Positions 1-6,881 of a stretch of DNA of 60,832 nt are shown piece after piece (positions within the stretch are counted from its first letter, which is position 1; each line of letters starts with the position of its first letter). This stretch comes from Pseudomonadota bacterium. GTDB lineage: Bacteria; Myxococcota_A; Polyangia; Polyangiales; Polyangiaceae. Under the pieces are notes generated by a model. That model was not told where the DNA came from. It did not search any database and saw only the letters and a list, made by a program, of their open reading frames with translations. The stretch is from contig JAEWRL010000171.1 of the NCBI GenBank assembly GCA_023398955.1, positions 1 through 60,832 of the forward strand. Direction: 5' to 3'. Position numbers and translations under genes: made by a program.

Positions 1-297
1 CCACGTACCCAGCGGTAAAGCCACGAAACACCCTTCAGTGTGCTCGTCGAGGTCGAGTTCAGGTTGCATCTCGACCTGCGCAAAAACCTGCTCGCGGTGG
101 TGGGTCACTTCTGCCGAGCGAAACTGGGTCAGTTCTGCCAAGCGCCGAAGCCCGATGAAGCTCGGCGCAGCCAAGACGGCGCTCTGAACGCGGCTCAGCG
201 TCCCCTGATCCTCCGTCCGCTTGGAACAACCAGCCGCAGCCATGGGCAACGCCCACAGGACGGCATGTACCGTCAAATGACGCCAATGCATTCGCAT
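1..297 (-). CDS. Partial lipoprotein, runs off the left edge
   Basis: An open minus-strand frame begins at ATG 297 and has no stop before base 1, giving 99 codons. The start is preceded by a GGGAGCGGA-type ribosome binding site. The N-terminus has a basic stretch (MRMHWRH), a hydrophobic core and a lipobox-like end (MAAAGC, Cys at about residue 23) followed by SKRTEDQ, which fits a lipoprotein signal. The rest is a short amphipathic, Glu/Gln-rich segment without a recognised domain. It points the same way as the next lipoprotein gene (465-1073) and lies downstream of it. The function is unknown and the C-terminus is outside the window. Confidence 0.45.
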   Translation of the reverse strand, partial: MRMHWRHLTVHAVLWALPMAAAGCSKRTEDQGTLSRVQSAVLAAPSFIGLRRLAELTQFRSAEVTHHREQVFAQVEMQPELDLDEHTEGCFVALPLGTW

Positions 298-464
298 TTC
301 CGCTCCCTTTCTGCCCCAGTGGGGGCCTCCTCAACTGGCACGCATTGCCGTACCAGTGAGCTCTTCGAGCGCAACGGCGCTCATTTGGGTTGGCGAAGCC
401 TCGCTCTGCCAAGCCGCGAGTTGGGCTCCCAGGGCTGCCTCGGTATTCCTCTGCTCCTTCTAGT

Positions 465-1073
465 CTAGGGCTCGCAAAGTGGGGAGTTCGTCGTGCCACA
501 CAATGCGCAACTGCGGATCCTCTGCGTGGAGCAGAAGCTCCCGCAGCTAATCGTCATGCCCTCCAACAGGTCACCTCTGAGTCGTCCCACCAAGGCGCCG
601 CTGGGGTCGTAGGCGAAGAGTGCCATCGATTCGACGGATCCAAACTGCAGCTCTATCAGGTCACAGTCTTCATACCAGAACCGCACAAGCCCTTGGCCTG
701 GTTCGAGAGCATCGCAGGCATTACTGAGGAGGTAGTCGAGGCTCGGACAGCTTGCTTCACTCCAGCACGCACATTCCTCGCCGCTCGCGCCAGCTGCACC
801 TCCGAGGCCCGGCTGCCCACCGCTAGCTGGCCTTCCTCCGCTGGTAGCCGCGCCGAACCCAGCGCCCGCCAGGATCAACTGAGCCCCGCCTGAGCCGCCT
901 CCGCCTGCTTCGCTTTCAGAATTCCCACCGCCTGCGCCACCGCTGTCCGAACCGGCTGCATGCTCCGCGTTGCGCCCATCACTCGCTGAAGAGCCCCCGC
1001 ACCCCAGGACGAAGAGCGCGAGCAGCGACAATGCCCGCTTCGTCCCGCCTCTTGTGTTCATTGCTCGGGCCAT
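465..1073 (-). CDS. Small surface lipoprotein with Gly-rich linker
   Basis: 202 aa. The N-terminus carries a signal peptide ending in a lipobox (ALFVLGC, Cys25), so the protein is probably exported and lipid-anchored. A Gly/Ser/Ala-rich linker covers about residues 26-95. The C-terminal half (about 98-202) has about ten cysteines (EECACW, SCGSFC, SCALC), suggesting a disulfide-stabilised extracellular domain. The start at 1073 is chosen because an AGGG-type ribosome binding site lies just upstream; an internal ATG at 1061 is less well placed. No enzymatic motif is visible. This architecture is common among myxobacterial surface proteins. Function is unknown. Confidence 0.7.
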   Translation of the reverse strand: MARAMNTRGGTKRALSLLALFVLGCGGSSASDGRNAEHAAGSDSGGAGGGNSESEAGGGGSGGAQLILAGAGFGAATSGGRPASGGQPGLGGAAGASGEECACWSEASCPSLDYLLSNACDALEPGQGLVRFWYEDCDLIELQFGSVESMALFAYDPSGALVGRLRGDLLEGMTISCGSFCSTQRIRSCALCGTTNSPLCEP

Positions 1074-1634
1074 CTGCCCTCCCTTCGCCTGCGGACGAGT
1101 TGAAGGATGCCACGACAGCAGGCGCCCTGTCGAGCATTCTTCCTGCGGATCACACTATTGCTGACGACTGAATATTACATCGGAACGAGCCAGACCCACT
1201 GGAGGGGCCGATTAGTACCATTGGCCACAGGCTACGCCCGGCAGCGAAAGTCCAGCTCTGAGAACGCCCGCTCTGCGAGAGCTGACGTACCGAGCGGTTC
1301 GCCCGACTTCGCCTGTCGGAGCTGACTCAGGTTTGCCGTTTCTCTACACACCGCGCGGCGAGTTGCTCATGGGACCTCGCGGGAGTCGCTGAGAGTCTGT
1401 CCGACAATCCGCGCATGACAATCAGCGTCTCTGGCTACTCACAGCGATCTCGAGCGCCGGAGCACCTCGAGCCGCGCGGCACAGTCGCGACTCCGGCATC
1501 CCGGGCTGGCTCGACGCCGCGCCACGCCGCCGGCAGTGTCAGTCAATTGGCGCCGCAGTACTGCTTGTGTCGTTCTCAGGCTCGGTGTACCAAGATGGCT
1601 GCTCGAATGGACCTGGAATCAGCCTGGAGAGCCG
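1074..1634. other. Intergenic region between divergent lipoprotein genes
   Basis: About 560 bases lie between the minus-strand lipoprotein (start 1073) and the plus-strand lipoprotein (start 1635), so promoters for both should be here. Short frames in this stretch show no signal peptide, domain or convincing ribosome binding site. No promoter could be assigned with confidence. Confidence 0.4.
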
Positions 1635-3104
1635 ATGAAACCTGACGACTGCTCGCGATCCCTCGTGTGTCTCATTGGCGCGCTGGCGCTCTTGTCAGCA
1701 CCGGGCTGCGCCGACGACAAGTTTTCGGCCTCGGAGCAGTTCGGCGGTGCGGCTGGCGCGGCCGGGACGCTCTCTGACGGCACCGCTGGCACAAGTGGAG
1801 TCGACACGAGCGTACCAGGAGCGAGCGGCGGCAGGGGCGGCTCGGGAGGGGCTCGCTCGGGGCCCGTACCTTCGGCGGCAGGAGCTCATGCTGGCCCTGC
1901 CACGGAGACCGGCGGTGCCGGGGCCAGCGGCGAGGCGGGCAGCCACCGCAGCGAGGGGGAAGGCGGGACGGGCGCCGTTGGCGGAACGTCGAACGGCGGG
2001 GGTTCACCGAACGGCGGGGGTTCACCGAACGGCGGCGGGACACCGAACGCCGGGGGCTCGCTGACCGACGGGGGCTCCTCGGGCAACGGCGGCGCATGGA
2101 GCCATGGCGGGGCTGCGGAGGGTCACGGCGGCACGGCGGGCGATGGCGGAGTTCCCGGCAGCGGCGGGGTTCCCGGCAGCGGCGGGGTTCCCGGCGGCGG
2201 CGGGGTTCCCGGCAGCGGCGGGGTTCCCGGTGACGGCGGGACATCGGGTGACGGAGGCGCCTCCGGTGACGGCGGCGCCTCCGGTGACGGAACGAGCGCC
2301 GGGGCACCTGGAGCCGGCGGCAGTACAGGCGGGACCAGCTCCGGAGGCTCTGGCGAAGCAGGAGGAGCCGCCACCGGAGGATGCGCCGACACGCTATGCG
2401 ATGGGGTGTGCGTCGACACCGAGAGCGACCTGCTCTACTGCGGGGACTGCGATACGGATTGCACGGAGGTCGAGCCGCCGAATATGGAGGCCACGGGGTG
2501 CGACACGGGCGTGTGCCAATTCGACTGCGTTGGCGTCTACAGAAGCTGTGATGACACCATCTCCAACGGCTGTGAAACGAACTCCAATACGAACCCCGGG
2601 CACTGCGGAGCATGCAACGTCTTTTGTGACTATGGGATATGCCGGGACGGCACCTGCGCCGCGACAGTAACCTACGGATACACGAACGGCGGCGGTGAGG
2701 AGGCTGCCTCCGCTGATTACATGTTCGGCGTACAGATCACTATTCCAGCGAGCGGCCAACTCGTCGCCTTGGGCATCCAGACGCTCGAGGCTGGCGGGGA
2801 AGTGCGGCTGGCGCTCTACGAGGAGGCCTCGGGCGCACCGAACGCTCTCGTCGCCCAGACTGACGCCCTCGCGACCACCAACGGCTTCACGGAGGGGTTG
2901 GTGGGGCCGGTGGCGCTCGAAGCCGGCACCTACTGGCTCTTCTTCCTGATGGAAGAGAACACCGACATTTCCGCGACCGCGAGCGCGAACCGCACCTGGT
3001 TCTATACCCAGTTCGCTTATGGCGAGATGCCGGCGACTGCGCCGGGGGGCATGACGAGCGCGCCGCTGCCTCGGCCAGATGTCTACACAGTCGTCGTCCC
3101 TTAG
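1635..3104 (+). CDS. Gly-rich repeat lipoprotein with Cys-rich and beta-sandwich C-terminus
   Basis: 489 aa from ATG 1635, which has GGAGAG upstream and gives a good lipoprotein signal (LLSAPGC, Cys25). The upstream in-frame extension to 1536 adds no signal and is rejected. Residues about 30-255 are a low-complexity linker of GGxPGS, GGGSPN and GDGGAS repeats, encoded by near-perfect 18-bp units. A Cys-rich segment follows (CADTLCDGVC, YCGDCDTDC, HCGACNVFC), of the CGxCxxxC type seen in many myxobacterial surface proteins. The last about 140 residues look like a beta-sandwich of secreted proteins (ALYEEASGAPNALVAQT). The linker probably spans the cell surface layer. Ligand unknown. The gene at 3132 follows 27 bases later, probably in the same operon. 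Confidence 0.85.
   Translation: MKPDDCSRSLVCLIGALALLSAPGCADDKFSASEQFGGAAGAAGTLSDGTAGTSGVDTSVPGASGGRGGSGGARSGPVPSAAGAHAGPATETGGAGASGEAGSHRSEGEGGTGAVGGTSNGGGSPNGGGSPNGGGTPNAGGSLTDGGSSGNGGAWSHGGAAEGHGGTAGDGGVPGSGGVPGSGGVPGGGGVPGSGGVPGDGGTSGDGGASGDGGASGDGTSAGAPGAGGSTGGTSSGGSGEAGGAATGGCADTLCDGVCVDTESDLLYCGDCDTDCTEVEPPNMEATGCDTGVCQFDCVGVYRSCDDTISNGCETNSNTNPGHCGACNVFCDYGICRDGTCAATVTYGYTNGGGEEAASADYMFGVQITIPASGQLVALGIQTLEAGGEVRLALYEEASGAPNALVAQTDALATTNGFTEGLVGPVALEAGTYWLFFLMEENTDISATASANRTWFYTQFAYGEMPATAPGGMTSAPLPRPDVYTVVVP
1995..2295 (+). repeat. In-frame 18-bp tandem repeats in the lipoprotein linker
   Basis: Three blocks of near-identical 18-bp units encode NGGGSP (from about 1995), GSGGVP (about 2145-2240, five copies, one with GGG in place of GSG) and GDGGAS (about 2232-2290). 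All units keep the reading frame, so changes in copy number would only alter linker length. Confidence 0.8.
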
Positions 3105-3131
3105 CCGCACCTCGACCATGAAAGGAAAAGA

Positions 3132-4337
3132 ATGAGCTGTCCTGATATCTACTTGGGGCCCAGTTACGCAGAGGCTCCCCCCAACCCGTCCTGGACCAAC
3201 CCAGCAATACAGCCGCCTCCCACCTTCAATGTTGGAACCGCAACGTCCATTGGCGTCACTGTGCGAAACCACGGCACGGACGACGCGCCGCTGACCCGGC
3301 TCGAGCTGTTCTGGTCCGATCCGACGACAGGGTTCGTCGCAGTGCCGGCCTGGAGGATCGGCTATCAGGATCTCCCGACAATCCCGGGAGCCGTCACGCT
3401 ACCAGTAGCCTCCGACGGCGAGGAGTCCCACAACTTTGCGTGGACGCCCCCTCCCGAGGCGGCCTCGACGAACGGAGGGCATGTCTGTTTGCTCGCGCGC
3501 GTCGAGATGCTCTCTCCGCCGGGATCAGGCTGTCCAACCCAGGCCTATCAGAACGACCCACCCACCGACCCCCGCTCGGCCATCCGCAACATCCACGTGT
3601 ATGCCTCTCTTCCGACACCTCCCGGTGCGAACGGCGGGGGCGGCAAAGCGGGGATGGCCTTCGCCTTCGCCGCGACGAACACCCTACCGCATATGGAGGA
3701 GACCGAGCTCACCATTCGTCCCCTCGATCCGGCGGACAAGGAGGACGGCTTGGCGCTGCGCAGGCTCATCGCCGATCCTGCCGTTTATCAGACACTGGAG
3801 CGACGCCGACTGAAGTTCGCCGTTCCGAAGGATCTGCTCGTCGGTATCGGGCGCGAGCGAGTCCTAGTTCCAGAAGCCGCCTTTGCTCGCAAGGTGAAGC
3901 TCGACAGGCCCATCCCGCAAATCCAACGGCTCGGTCCGCTGCAGGCAACCTTCGCCGAGAAAGCGGTGCTGCTCCCTGGCGAAAAGCTGCGTTCGGTTCC
4001 GACTGGCAGCCGCGCCATGCCTCTCAAGCTCGGTCGCGGCGAGCGGCAGCAGACCCTGGTTCATCTCGCTCCGACAAAGGATGACGACCTCGTCTACGCC
4101 GTCAATATCGAGCACCGCGGAGCGGACGGCTCATTGATTGGGGGACTCGTCATCGTCTTCGTCCCGCCGCCCACTTATGGCTTGATGGCGCTTTCCGCAA
4201 AGGCGACCAAAGAACTCACACGGTCGGCTCCATTCGAGGCCAAGACCACAAAGGAAGCTGCGCGGCCCTCCCCCACCAAGGCCACCAAGGCCACCAAGGC
4301 CACCAAGGCAGGCAGCCCCAGGCGCAGCGCGAGTTGA
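3132..4337 (+). CDS. CARDB-like protein with Lys/Thr/Ala-rich tail
   Basis: 401 aa, ATG preceded by AAAGGA. The N-terminal about 165 residues contain an Ig-like/CARDB-type pattern (FNVGTATSIGVTVRNHGTDDAP, here shortened to its core VTVRNHG, then HVCLLARVE). The middle (about 185-370) is a charged domain that I do not recognise. The C-terminus repeats TKA (KATKATKATKA) from 9-bp units at about 4276-4310 and ends Arg/Ser-rich, making a strongly basic tail. There is no obvious signal peptide although the preceding gene is a lipoprotein 27 bases upstream, so export would need another route or the protein is cytoplasmic. The role is unknown; a basic tail could bind polyanions (inference). Confidence 0.75.
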   Translation: MSCPDIYLGPSYAEAPPNPSWTNPAIQPPPTFNVGTATSIGVTVRNHGTDDAPLTRLELFWSDPTTGFVAVPAWRIGYQDLPTIPGAVTLPVASDGEESHNFAWTPPPEAASTNGGHVCLLARVEMLSPPGSGCPTQAYQNDPPTDPRSAIRNIHVYASLPTPPGANGGGGKAGMAFAFAATNTLPHMEETELTIRPLDPADKEDGLALRRLIADPAVYQTLERRRLKFAVPKDLLVGIGRERVLVPEAAFARKVKLDRPIPQIQRLGPLQATFAEKAVLLPGEKLRSVPTGSRAMPLKLGRGERQQTLVHLAPTKDDDLVYAVNIEHRGADGSLIGGLVIVFVPPPTYGLMALSAKATKELTRSAPFEAKTTKEAARPSPTKATKATKATKAGSPRRSAS

Positions 4338-4924
4338 GACAAGGCGGGGTGAGCGTTTCGTCGCGGCCGGGCACCGTTGTCGATCCGGAGCAGGCCCGCG
4401 GCGAAACGCGCGGAACGAAGCCCGGAGCCGCATGCGCAGCCCTCTCCTTCCTTTATTATGGGAAATCGATTCGAGCCCGACCCTGGCCGGAGCGGTGTGC
4501 GCTGGGCTCGCATCAGAGCGCGAGACTTATCGACACTGCGCGAACTCAGACGAAAGATCAACTCAGCGAAGGCCGAACAGCGTGTCGCGGGCCCCGCGCG
4601 AAGCGTGGGGCGCCCGCCACTTGATGGCGGGCGATGTCGGGAGGGGGGACCCGCGCGGAGCGTGGGGGGAGGGGCTGCCCTAGCCCACCCGAACGAGCAT
4701 GAGGCTACATGTACGCGCACGGACGCGGGTTTTCTGCCCCTGGACGTGCATGAAGTCGCGACAAGGCCAGGCCGGGAGGAGGCAAAATCGGGCCTCGAGG
4801 AGGCCATTGTACGGGCAGCCGCTGCAGGCCAGTGGGACATAGTACGTGATCTCATACGGGCCCTAGATTCGGCAAGGGTGTCCGGCAGTTAGCTCCCCTG
4901 GAAGGCCTCGCTAGTGGTCGCGGC
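4338..4924. other. Gene-poor junction before the VapE island
   Basis: No intact gene is supported. It holds a perfect 9-bp stem hairpin (CGCCCGCCA at 4611-4619 with TGGCGGGCG at 4625-4633, 5-nt loop). It also has two near-identical direct repeats (CCCGCGCGAAGCGTGGGG at about 4593-4610 and the copy with GGAGCG at about 4649-4666), and a possible integrase tail at its right end. Confidence 0.4.
4752..4892 (+). pseudogene. Possible remnant of a tyrosine recombinase C-terminus
   Basis: The last about 45 codons of an open frame ending at 4892 read EEAIVRAAAAGQWDIVRDLI followed by RALDSARVSGS. From memory this resembles the variable C-terminal tail of myxobacterial tyrosine integrases (EAAAAGEW-type helix). 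No catalytic Arg/His/Tyr domain is present upstream; that space holds repeats and low-complexity sequence. The location just before the island promoter is where an integrase would be expected. It may simply be a chance frame, so confidence is low. Confidence 0.3.
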
Positions 4925-4953
4925 TTGACAAATGACCGGCCATCGGGCATAAT
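4925..4953 (+). promoter_or_regulatory. Near-consensus sigma-70 promoter of the island
   Basis: TTGACA at 4925-4930 (6/6) is followed by a 17-base spacer and CATAAT at 4948-4953 (5/6). It sits about 80 bases before the first island gene (GTG 5035). Such a consensus match stands out in this very GC-rich DNA and probably drives the genes from 5035 to 9053. Confidence 0.65.
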
Positions 4954-5034
4954 GCTTCCTGTAGCTCGGAAATGAACCAGTCCGGGCGAAGAGCGGAACC
5001 AACCGCGCGTCTCTAACCTCTAGCCGGAGGTTAC

Positions 5035-5319
5035 GTGAATGTCTCAGCAGACCTAATCGAGGTCGTCGCCCAGCGTGCCGCAGCCATCATCTTGGCTGCG
5101 CTCCAAGGACAGACCGACAGCCTCGCAGACCAGACCGTGAGTCCCCTTGGACCGCTCCGACACTGCGCCGCCGTGCGTCGACGCATCGACCGCGGGCAGC
5201 AAGGTGCATCGATCGTCGGACGGCGACACCTGCTCACGCCCGAGGCGCTCCAAGAGGAGCTCGCGACCGCGACGACCGCAACACGCCCTCGCAGGGCGGG
5301 GAGGCTTGCAGCACTATGA
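5035..5319 (+). CDS. Small winged-helix/HTH-like DNA-binding protein
   Basis: 94 aa, GTG start with GGAGG at 5026-5030. Residues about 36-75 (SPLGPLRHCAAVRRRIDRG followed by IVGRRHLLTPEAL) look like a helix-turn-helix or excisionase-like fold that ends by recognising a 'hand-like' wing, as in small regulators of mobile elements. The preceding helix (LIEVVAQRAAAIILAAL) may dimerise. It is the first gene after the island promoter and overlaps the next gene by 4 bases (ATGA). A role as element regulator or excisionase is inferred. No family assignment is certain. Confidence 0.6.
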   Translation: MNVSADLIEVVAQRAAAIILAALQGQTDSLADQTVSPLGPLRHCAAVRRRIDRGQQGASIVGRRHLLTPEALQEELATATTATRPRRAGRLAAL

Positions 5320-5501
5320 CCCTCACACTCGCCAAGGCCGCGGAGACCCTAGGAGTCTGCCCCGTGCGCGTAAGACAATACATGACCACGGGGCTCCCGT
5401 TCGGGCGGGATTGCCGAGGAAAACTCTGTTTCGACCCGAAAGCAATCAAAGCCTGGCACAAGGGTTACAAGAAGACCCTGCCAGCCTGGAGGACAATATA
5501 A
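5316..5501 (+). CDS. AlpA/excisionase-like HTH protein
   Basis: 61 aa, starting in an ATGA overlap with the previous gene. Residues 4-25 (TLAKAAETLGVCPVRVRQYM) form a typical MerR/AlpA-like helix-turn-helix, followed by GLPFGRDCRGKLCFDPKAI, a short wing, and a Lys/Trp-rich end. Proteins of this size and shape act as excisionases or transcription regulators in satellites, integrative elements and phages. It ends in a TAATG overlap with the coiled-coil gene, so the three genes are translationally coupled. Confidence 0.7.
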   Translation: MTLTLAKAAETLGVCPVRVRQYMTTGLPFGRDCRGKLCFDPKAIKAWHKGYKKTLPAWRTI

Positions 5502-6499
5502 TGGCCGGACCTAAGACCGCAGGACTGCCCCTGCAAGACCAGATCGAAAACACCGAGCGGCACTATGCCGACCGGATCTCTCGCCGAAAGGCGACTCTCG
5601 CCATAGCCGAGGAGGAGCTTCGAGCGACGGCAGCCGACTACGACGAGCGCGTACGGGAGCGCATGGTCTCGAAAAAGCAGAAGCGTGTGGATGCCCTCCG
5701 GGCCGAGATCGAAGGCCTGCCGGAGCAATGCGCCAGGGACGTCGCAGCACTCCGGGTGGCATTCGCCGAGGCGACGATCGCCCGGCACGAGCGTACGATC
5801 GCGACCGTCGCAGCCGGGCGCGTGGCGGCTTTGCGCCTCGAGGCGCAGGCCCTTGCGGAGGACGCGCAGGCGCTCGGTGCGAAGCCGTCCGCGCTGGTCG
5901 CGTCCGAGGTCGACAGGCGAGTCAAGGAGGAGCTGAAACCCTATCATGAGTGGTTGGCCCATGATGCTCTGGTCTCGGCACTCAGGGAGAGAGAGCATGG
6001 CTCGCTCGTGGCGGCCGCGCATGAGGCCTGCAGGACTGCGACCGAAGCCGCCGTCGCCCGGGTCGCGCCGGTCGATGCGGCAGTCAAGCAAGCCCACTTT
6101 TTCGCGAGGCATGGGGAGGCGACCTACCCTGCTCTGCTGGAGGCTTTCCGCCAGGAGCGGGAAAGGGTTGAGAGCGAAGAGCAGGCGATTCGCGAGGCCT
6201 GCGAAGCCGAGCGGGACGCTACCCTCCGAGAGATCGGCGAGCTGCCCGTCGACGGCGCACCGAAGGCCCCGAGCTGCCCGAGACCGGCGGACCTCGAGGC
6301 CTGGCGCAAGGTCCTGCCCGAGCCCGCCGTCGTCTTGCCCGAGGTCGCCCCGGAGCCCGAGCCCGTCCTGCAGGAGCCCGACGACCCGGAGCCGGTCCTC
6401 CCGCGGCAGCTCGGGCCCGACTTCGCTGCCGCCCTGGAAGCACGCCGTGCATGGCAGAGCCGGCGGGAGGAGCGTCAGGCGCGAGGTCAGGCCTCGTGA
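5501..6499 (+). CDS. Coiled-coil protein of the island, unknown function
   Basis: 332 aa from ATG 5501, which has GGAGG upstream and overlaps the preceding stop; the longer frame back to 5147 only shadows the two HTH genes. Residues about 10-220 are rich in Ala, Glu, Arg and Leu with heptad-like spacing and long predicted helices (AEEELRATAADYDERVRERM). The C-terminus is Pro/Glu-rich (PEVAPEPEPVLQEPDDPEP) and ends in a basic helix. No enzymatic motif is seen. Its position before the primase suggests a structural or replication-accessory role in the element, which is inference only. Confidence 0.7.
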   Translation: MAGPKTAGLPLQDQIENTERHYADRISRRKATLAIAEEELRATAADYDERVRERMVSKKQKRVDALRAEIEGLPEQCARDVAALRVAFAEATIARHERTIATVAAGRVAALRLEAQALAEDAQALGAKPSALVASEVDRRVKEELKPYHEWLAHDALVSALREREHGSLVAAAHEACRTATEAAVARVAPVDAAVKQAHFFARHGEATYPALLEAFRQERERVESEEQAIREACEAERDATLREIGELPVDGAPKAPSCPRPADLEAWRKVLPEPAVVLPEVAPEPEPVLQEPDDPEPVLPRQLGPDFAAALEARRAWQSRREERQARGQAS

Positions 6500-6619
6500 G
6501 GGCTGGCAAAGGACCTGTGAGCTTGGCAGCGGCCCAGCGCAGCCAGGGGCGCGACTCTGCCCGAGCACGAGAGCACTTCCTTAAGAATTCAACCCCAGGA
6601 GCCACTGGACCGATGACAC

Positions 6620-6823
6620 ATGACCACCCCATCATTCGTAACGGACGGACGCCCCGCAAGCCTGCGGGCGGTCGTCGGAGTACTGAGAGCAGCCGATCGC
6701 CTGCCCCAACGGCGGGCAGCCCTCGAGGCCGAGCGCCGAGCATGGCGGGCGGAGCTGAGACGCTGCCGGCTGGAATGCTACGCGGATTGGCTTGCCGAGG
6801 CGGCCGCTGACCCTTCCCTCTGA
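6620..6823 (+). CDS. Small basic helical protein of the island
   Basis: 67 aa from ATG 6620, with CAGGAG about 18 bases upstream (long spacing). The sequence is Arg/Ala/Leu-rich (RAADRLPQRRAALEAERRAW) and probably two helices. It lies between the coiled-coil gene and the primase in the same direction. A competing frame (6451-6810) shows no better features. Function unknown; existence is moderately supported by position and amphipathic composition. Confidence 0.45.
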   Translation: MTTPSFVTDGRPASLRAVVGVLRAADRLPQRRAALEAERRAWRAELRRCRLECYADWLAEAAADPSL

Positions 6824-6829
6824 AACAGA

Positions 6830-6863
6830 GAAGCCGGGGAGGCGACCAACCCTCTCCGGCTTC
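6830..6863 (+). terminator. Strong hairpin just upstream of the primase gene
   Basis: GAAGCCGGGGAGG (6830-6842) can pair with CCTCTCCGGCTTC (6851-6863) over 13 bp with a single G-U pair and an 8-nt loop. There is no T-run after it. It sits 18 bases before the ATG of the primase (6882) and 6 bases after the 67-aa gene, so it may attenuate transcription or translation within the operon, or protect a processed mRNA end. Confidence 0.5.
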
Positions 6864-6881
6864 CGTGTCCCTGGACAACCG

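Noticed and set aside
101..147. Two 24-base-spaced TGGGTCA repeats resembling IS21-type ends.
   Set aside because: They lie inside the open frame of the partial lipoprotein (1-297, minus), where they encode ordinary residues, and no transposase is present.
1672..2613. Arg-rich 313-aa minus-strand frame.
   Set aside because: It is the antisense of the Gly-repeat lipoprotein; composition is an artefact of GC-rich repeats.
4440..4520. TTCGA-containing stretch considered as a tRNA attachment site.
   Set aside because: No T-loop/acceptor pairing consistent with a tRNA could be drawn.
4377..4750. N-terminal part of the 171-aa frame ending at 4892.
   Set aside because: Low-complexity and repeat-derived (GPARSVG copies); no ribosome binding site and no conserved features.
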